From an uncultured Blautia sp. (lineage in GTDB: Bacteria; Bacillota; Clostridia; Lachnospirales; Lachnospiraceae), in contig CAMNTH010000020.1 in the NCBI GenBank assembly GCA_946557785.1, positions 1 through 60,756 on the forward strand: a DNA stretch of 60,756 nucleotides, read 5' to 3'. Position 1 is the stretch's first letter. Each line of letters starts with the position of its first letter. Made by a program: the position numbers and the translations under genes. A model generated the notes under the pieces. It worked only from the letters and a program-made list of their open reading frames with translations, made no database searches and had not been told where the DNA came from. Positions 56,773-60,756 of the stretch are shown here, piece by piece.

Positions 56773-57646
56773 TGCTGTCACCTGCCTTTTCTCCAAAATA
56801 GTACAAGAATAAATCTTCCAGATTTGCATCCACAAGTTCTGCATCCGCCATTGGCTTTTTCGCCGAGATAATCCGAAGTTCCACATCGTGGGCTTCTGAC
56901 TTCATATTAGAAATCTTATATTTCTTCATGTACTTTTCCACTTCGCTTTTATTTACAAAGCACTTCCATACACCCTCTGTCATCGTTCCCAACAGTTCAG
57001 CCGCGGTACCGTTGTGAAGGATTTTTCCTTCTTTCATCAGCAATATTTCATTCGCAATGTACTCAACATCTGAGACAATATGCGTAGATAAGAGCACCAG
57101 CCGATTTTCAGCCAATTCGCTAATCAGATTTCGGAACCGGATACGCTCGTTTGGATCAAGTCCTGCTGTCGGCTCATCCAATATCAGTATTTTCGGATCA
57201 TTCAACATTGCCTGTGCAATTCCTGCTCTCCGTAACATACCTCCGGATAATTGTTTCATTTTCTTCCTTGCCGCCTTTTGAAGTCCTACTCCCGCAATCA
57301 GTTCCCTGACTCTCTTTTTCGCCGCCGCCGGACGAATACCCTTGATGGATGCAATATACAGCAGATACTTTTCCACCGTAAAGTCCGGATAATATCCAAA
57401 ATCCTGCGGAAGATACCCTAAGATTTCTCTGTATTTTCCGTCCATTTTTAAAATATCACGCCCATTGCAGGTAATCTTTCCGCTTGTAGGACGAAGTAAC
57501 GTACAAAGCATACGCATAAGCGTTGTTTTCCCCGCACCATTTACACCCAGCAGACCATACACACCGCTTGTCATGGTAATGTTCAGATGGTCTACTGCCG
57601 TAAAGTGTCCAAATTCTTTTGTAAGATCTGCAATCTTAAGTTCCAT
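56759..57646 (-). CDS. ABC transporter ATPase (BcrA-like)
   Basis: A 295-residue ATPase with Walker A GVNGAGKTTLMRMLC near residue 38, Q-loop LPQDFG, signature LSGGMLRRAGIAQ, Walker B ILILDEPTAGLDP and H-loop LLSTHIV, all intact. Chosen start 57646 with AGGAGG 5 nt upstream. The C-terminal extension is longer than in simple drug exporters. It is co-transcribed with the peptide gene 22 nt upstream and the permease downstream. Confidence 0.93.
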   Translation of the reverse strand: MELKIADLTKEFGHFTAVDHLNITMTSGVYGLLGVNGAGKTTLMRMLCTLLRPTSGKITCNGRDILKMDGKYREILGYLPQDFGYYPDFTVEKYLLYIASIKGIRPAAAKKRVRELIAGVGLQKAARKKMKQLSGGMLRRAGIAQAMLNDPKILILDEPTAGLDPNERIRFRNLISELAENRLVLLSTHIVSDVEYIANEILLMKEGKILHNGTAAELLGTMTEGVWKCFVNKSEVEKYMKKYKISNMKSEAHDVELRIISAKKPMADAELVDANLEDLFLYYFGEKAGDSNADF

Positions 57647-57668
57647 CTTTACCTCCTGAATATCTTTT

Positions 57669-57749
57669 TTACTTTTTGATAAAATGGACAATTAACGCCA
57701 CTATCGCTAATAACACCAATATCAGAACTGCTCCTGCTATTTTCCACAT
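57669..57749 (-). CDS. 26-residue membrane peptide
   Basis: The tiny ORF encodes one transmembrane segment (KIAGAVLILVLLAIVALIVHF) flanked by MW and a basic IKK end. It has GGAG 7-8 nt before its ATG and is directly followed by the ABC ATPase gene. It could be a regulatory or immunity peptide, a secreted hydrophobic peptide, or a small transporter subunit. I know no named family. Confidence 0.6.
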   Translation of the reverse strand: MWKIAGAVLILVLLAIVALIVHFIKK

Positions 57750-57779
57750 ATTCACTCTCCTTTCTACCCTTAGTTTACA

Positions 57780-57830
57780 CAAAAAAAGGACAGTTACCTC
57801 AACTGTCCTCGAAACAAAGGGTAACTGTCC
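57780..57830 (-). terminator. Terminator or attenuator before the peptide/ABC operon
   Basis: On the minus strand GGACAGTTACC (pairing 57820-57830 with 57788-57798, a perfect 11-bp stem) ends in seven T's. A second GGACAGTT copy (57801-57808) can instead pair with the same downstream AACTGTCC (57788-57795) to make a shorter 8-bp stem before the same T-run. It follows the sensor kinase stop by 10 nt and precedes the peptide start by about 30 nt. Confidence 0.8.
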
Positions 57831-57840
57831 CTGACCTGTT

Positions 57841-59148
57841 TTATTGATAAAAAAGCATTGCACTTATCGTAAACATTTTCTCACGATACTCATACTGTAC
57901 CGTCCCCTGATATTTTTCTACTGCAGACAACACACTTCTCATTCCCCATCCGTGAAGGTTTCTATCTTTCTTAGAAGTGTGTAATTTCCCATTCCGAATA
58001 TCCGGTGAAGCTATGCTACTGTTCCCAATTTTAATAATGATAAACTGATGAAGCCTCCTGATCGTCACTTGTATTTCCCGCGGTTCTCCTTCCGGCTGTT
58101 TCATACAGGCTTCGACAGCATTATCTAAAAGATTTGTAAGGATCGTGCAGAGGTCTACCGGATCAATCATACAATCCTTCGGATATTCCCCGTGAATTTT
58201 CATGTGGATACGATTATTCTCCGCTTTCTCCTGTTTTTGGCTTAAAATATAGTCGATTGCCTCAATCCCTGTGTAACGCTCATAGTCATATTTCATTCTA
58301 TCTCCACTCAACTTTTCCAAATAGGCTTCTGCTTCTTCCACCTTATTTTCCCTTAAATAACTTTGCAACAATAAAAAATGATTTTTCATATCGTGATAAA
58401 GCTTCGCATTTGTTTCATAAGATTCTTTTGCAGCCGCATAATTCTTTTCCAATATGGTGTTCTGCTGAATCGTATAGGCTTTTTCCTTCTTTTCCTTCCG
58501 CATCTGCAGCCAGAGGTAGAGAACCATCATTGCAAAAATCAACATAATTCCCATGATAAGTTGAAACCCATTTAATTTAGCACTGTCTATTACTCCACTA
58601 TGCAAAAACAAATAACAGTATCCCAGACTTCCAATACATACACAAATGATAGAGGTTGCAAAAGCTCCCCAAATCGGAATACTGCGCCTAATCCTTGTTA
58701 TAACTGCATACGTTATCCCTGTAATGCCAAACACCGAACATTCCGCTGCTGAAATTACACCCACTCGCTCTAACCCAAATGTGGATGTCCAGTCCATTGG
58801 TATGCCTATCCAGATTGTAGTTCTAACTAAAAGCGCGCTCATACTCAGCAATAGGGCAGTATATCCTATTGTTATCATGAAAAGTTCAATTACTTTCCCC
58901 TTATAAAGAATGCAATTTCCTAATAGCAAAGCAAAAATCACATATAGACTGGTTATATAATTAGCCCGGAGGTCGAATAAATTCAGCAAAATAATTCCTG
59001 CCGCAATTAACCCTGCAATAAGCACCAAAAATAACCTATGATGTTTTTTGTCAAACTGTTTTTCCATAATCGCCTGCGTCCACACAAGACCACATAACAT
59101 CTCATTGACACTTGCCAGCCATTCTATGAAAATAAACACTCCCGTCAT
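57841..59148 (-). CDS. Sensor histidine kinase, GHKL (Agr-like)
   Basis: A 435-residue kinase with six or so N-terminal transmembrane segments (to about residue 215), a coiled coil and the Agr/GHKL H-box LYHDMKNHFLLL. The ATPase has NLLDNAVEACMK and HGWGMRSV. It resembles AgrC/BlpH-type peptide sensors. It overlaps the response regulator stop by 4 nt; the chosen ATG 59148 lies in that ATGA with GGGGG upstream. Confidence 0.92.
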   Translation of the reverse strand: MTGVFIFIEWLASVNEMLCGLVWTQAIMEKQFDKKHHRLFLVLIAGLIAAGIILLNLFDLRANYITSLYVIFALLLGNCILYKGKVIELFMITIGYTALLLSMSALLVRTTIWIGIPMDWTSTFGLERVGVISAAECSVFGITGITYAVITRIRRSIPIWGAFATSIICVCIGSLGYCYLFLHSGVIDSAKLNGFQLIMGIMLIFAMMVLYLWLQMRKEKKEKAYTIQQNTILEKNYAAAKESYETNAKLYHDMKNHFLLLQSYLRENKVEEAEAYLEKLSGDRMKYDYERYTGIEAIDYILSQKQEKAENNRIHMKIHGEYPKDCMIDPVDLCTILTNLLDNAVEACMKQPEGEPREIQVTIRRLHQFIIIKIGNSSIASPDIRNGKLHTSKKDRNLHGWGMRSVLSAVEKYQGTVQYEYREKMFTISAMLFYQ

Positions 59149-59861
59149 ATCTGTTTCCCCCAAAACGACAGCAGACTTTCTTTAAATTCTATCCAGTTTG
59201 TTTTATTGATCGTGACATTCTGCTGTTCCGGAAATAGTATTTTCCCTGTGTCCATACCAACCACATTTGCCAGATTGATAATACAGCCTCTATCTGCAAA
59301 ATAAAAATATTCTTGACCTAATTCCTCAAAAACTTGTTTCAGTGGTTTACGGACTGATACCGTTCTTTCTCCTTCCAGATACAAAACGGAATACTTACCC
59401 TCTTTTAATATGTAAAAGATACTTCTATAAGGAATCTTTTCCAAATAGTTCTTGATCTCTATCATGTAGTATTCGTTCTTCTCTAAAGCATATAGCTTGT
59501 AGTAATCCTCCAACGCTAAAAACAATTTTTCATGGAGCATTGTTTTTTGAATATAACGAAACACCGAGTACTCATAAGCGGTAATTGCATATTCCAGATG
59601 GGATGTTATGAAAATAATTTTTGCAGAAGGTATCCTTTCACAGATTTCTTTTGCAAGCTCCATCCCATGAATTTCCGGCATCTCAATGTCCAAAAGAAAC
59701 AGGTCGTAAACTACCCCGTCCTGCAGGTCGTACTGCAAGTTTTCACTAGACTGATAAGTGGTAATTTTATTATCTATACAATTTAGTCTGAAAAATCTTC
59801 CGGCGATTTCTTCTATGTCCACCAGTATTTTTTCATCGTCACATATAGCTACTCGTAACAT
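59145..59861 (-). CDS. LytTR-family response regulator (AgrA-like)
   Basis: A 238-residue regulator with a receiver (ICDDEK, phospho-acceptor in DLFLLDIEMPEIHG near residue 58) and a C-terminal LytTR DNA-binding domain (LYLEGERTVSVRKPLKQVFE, then YFYFADRGCIINLANV). It likely controls the peptide/ABC operon, judged by position only. The ATG at 59861 has GAGGTG upstream. A consensus-like promoter lies at 59893-59921. Confidence 0.93.
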   Translation of the reverse strand: MLRVAICDDEKILVDIEEIAGRFFRLNCIDNKITTYQSSENLQYDLQDGVVYDLFLLDIEMPEIHGMELAKEICERIPSAKIIFITSHLEYAITAYEYSVFRYIQKTMLHEKLFLALEDYYKLYALEKNEYYMIEIKNYLEKIPYRSIFYILKEGKYSVLYLEGERTVSVRKPLKQVFEELGQEYFYFADRGCIINLANVVGMDTGKILFPEQQNVTINKTNWIEFKESLLSFWGKQI

Positions 59862-59892
59862 TGGTACACCTCATTTGCACATTATCCTTTTC

Positions 59893-59921
59893 ATTATACG
59901 GGTACTACTAGAATTTGTCGA
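59893..59921 (-). promoter_or_regulatory. Promoter of the LytTR two-component operon
   Basis: On the minus strand TCGACA (59916-59921), 17 nt and a perfect TATAAT (59893-59898) lie about 30 nt before the regulator start. Confidence 0.8.
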
Positions 59922-60108
59922 GAGGTTCCTATCTCAAATAGGCGTCCTTAACGCGGCATTACTATTTGGGCAGTACACAAAGTTGATGTGATCTGAAAGA
60001 ATCGTGAAGAACCTTGAAAAAGAACCATTTTCACATCTGCAAAATTCCATTTGAGAACATATAGACAAATACCCTCATATCCGAAGATACAAGGGTACTG
60101 CAAAATCA

Positions 60109-60321
60109 TTATGCACAAAGATATTGTTTCATCTGTGCCTTTATCTTTTCTCTTGCAAGAGAAACAGATTTACCTACCGAAGAAGCGGCGCAATGTTCCA
60201 TTCCCCCAATTTTACAAAGTTTGTAATCATATTCATAATGGAGCAGGAAACGCCGCTGCTGAGTTTTTGGCAGACTGGCAATCGCCTGTTGGAGCAGTTC
60301 AGAGCGTTCTGCCTCAATCAT
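60109..60321 (-). pseudogene. Sigma-70-like remnant (region 4)
   Basis: The reading EELMIEAERSELLQQAIASL, then LPKTQQRRFLLHYEYDYKL, then SVGKSVSLAREKIKAQMK resembles region 4 of element-borne sigma factors. The reading frame continues a little left of the ATG but the N-terminal sigma half is absent, so it is a truncated gene. From 60322 to 60756 there are only short protein-like snatches in shifting frames (e.g. KDLHRFVNALNKNGAGWFI near the right edge), which suggests further decay. Confidence 0.6.
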
Positions 60322-60756
60322 CAGTTCTTCAACGCTTTTTGGGATACAGCAGACGAAGAAAGAAATCGCAAAAACTGGATATGCTGCCCGATATTTTGAA
60401 AGAGCATGCTAAAACATCTGCTTGATACAGAAACGTAACAAGCAGAAACTCCCTTTTCAGATTGGTGTTGCCAAAAGCCGCTTCGTCAAACCGCGCATCA
60501 AAATATCCAAAGTGAACAATCCCCTGTTGATGGATGACTGTCCGATAAATCAGAATTTATTGAAATGTAATTCTCAAAAGACAAAAATCAAATCCTTGCC
60601 GTATGCTTTGCACAATTTCTGCATAGACAGGTTTTTCAAAAACAATCAAACATTTTTGTATACAGTTGATTATCTTTAATAAACCAACCGGCACCATTTT
60701 TGTTCAGAGCATTGACAAATCTATGCAAATCCTTATCCAAAGAGAGATAGAGTTGT

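Larger units (their letters stand above)
51094..60756. mobile_element. Genomic island at tRNA-Arg(CCU), partly decayed; right end beyond the window
   Basis: From the tRNA-Arg locus rightwards the genes flip to the minus strand and become a mosaic: tyrosine integrase, excisionase, element-type sigma factor, broken regulators and an ABC/two-component cassette. Local base composition swings between GC-rich (53.2-53.6 kb) and AT-rich. No conjugation genes are seen in the window. An attR (the missing tRNA 3' end) was not found inside it. Confidence 0.7.

Overview
The window is the replication-origin region of a low-G+C Gram-positive chromosome, most likely a gut Lachnospiraceae (Blautia-like) species. 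The evidence is the gene order (rpmH-rnpA-yidD-yidC-jag-mnmE-mnmG-rsmG to the right of dnaA; dnaN-yaaA-recF-gyrB-gyrA to the left), the clostridial 16S 5' end, strong AGGAGG ribosome-binding sites, a SAM-I riboswitch before metK, and families I associate with Lachnospiraceae (DUF3881, DUF4446, a CBS-DRTGG pyrophosphatase). The species assignment is an inference.

Layout. (1) 1-30 kb, all on the minus strand and so transcribed away from the origin: the 5' end of a 16S rRNA gene with tandem promoters, tRNA-Ser, plsC, a small membrane protein, gyrA, gyrB; an rsmI-yabB-ricT-holB-gmk-decarboxylase operon; an OmpR-type two-component system; metK with a SAM-I switch; murA, aroK, a flavin reductase, a CBS pyrophosphatase, an S1 protein, a secreted acidic protein, rsmA; a large uncharacterised TPR/acidic/AAA+ protein; recF, yaaA, dnaN, dnaA. 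(2) 28.2-30.3 kb: a bipartite oriC with DnaA boxes on both sides of dnaA. (3) 30.3-50.8 kb, plus strand: a 29-codon small ORF, the rpmH to rsmG cluster, a Gld-type ABC operon whose ATPase is frameshifted, an alpha/beta hydrolase on the minus strand, a 2.3-kb AT-rich gap with parS sites, a strongly foldable island and gene relics, then parA-parB-DUF4446-serS-DUF3881. (4) 50.9-60.8 kb: a foreign island beginning at tRNA-Arg(CCU). A truncated tRNA-Arg is followed by an intact tRNA-Arg(CCU), a tyrosine integrase and excisionase, a GC-rich relic, a Tn916-Orf7-like sigma factor, broken regulators (winged-helix and AraC), an ABC transporter with a 26-residue membrane peptide, an Agr/LytTR-type two-component system and another sigma remnant.

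How it works together. The core is initiation (DnaA/oriC/DnaN), segregation (ParAB with three near-perfect parS sites within 16 kb of oriC), topology (gyrase) and ribosome/tRNA maturation. The island appears partly decayed but keeps an intact recombination module and an apparently intact peptide/ABC/two-component cassette. The most interesting signals are: the structured island near parS with two mutually exclusive pairings; the AAA+ protein with an altered Walker B; the small ORF that overlaps the rpmH promoter; a consensus promoter built into a 16-bp hairpin; the tRNA-replacement arrangement at the island edge; and the attenuator-like repeats before the membrane peptide.

Limits: all calls come from reading sequence and translations by eye. 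No homology search, folding program or codon statistics were run.
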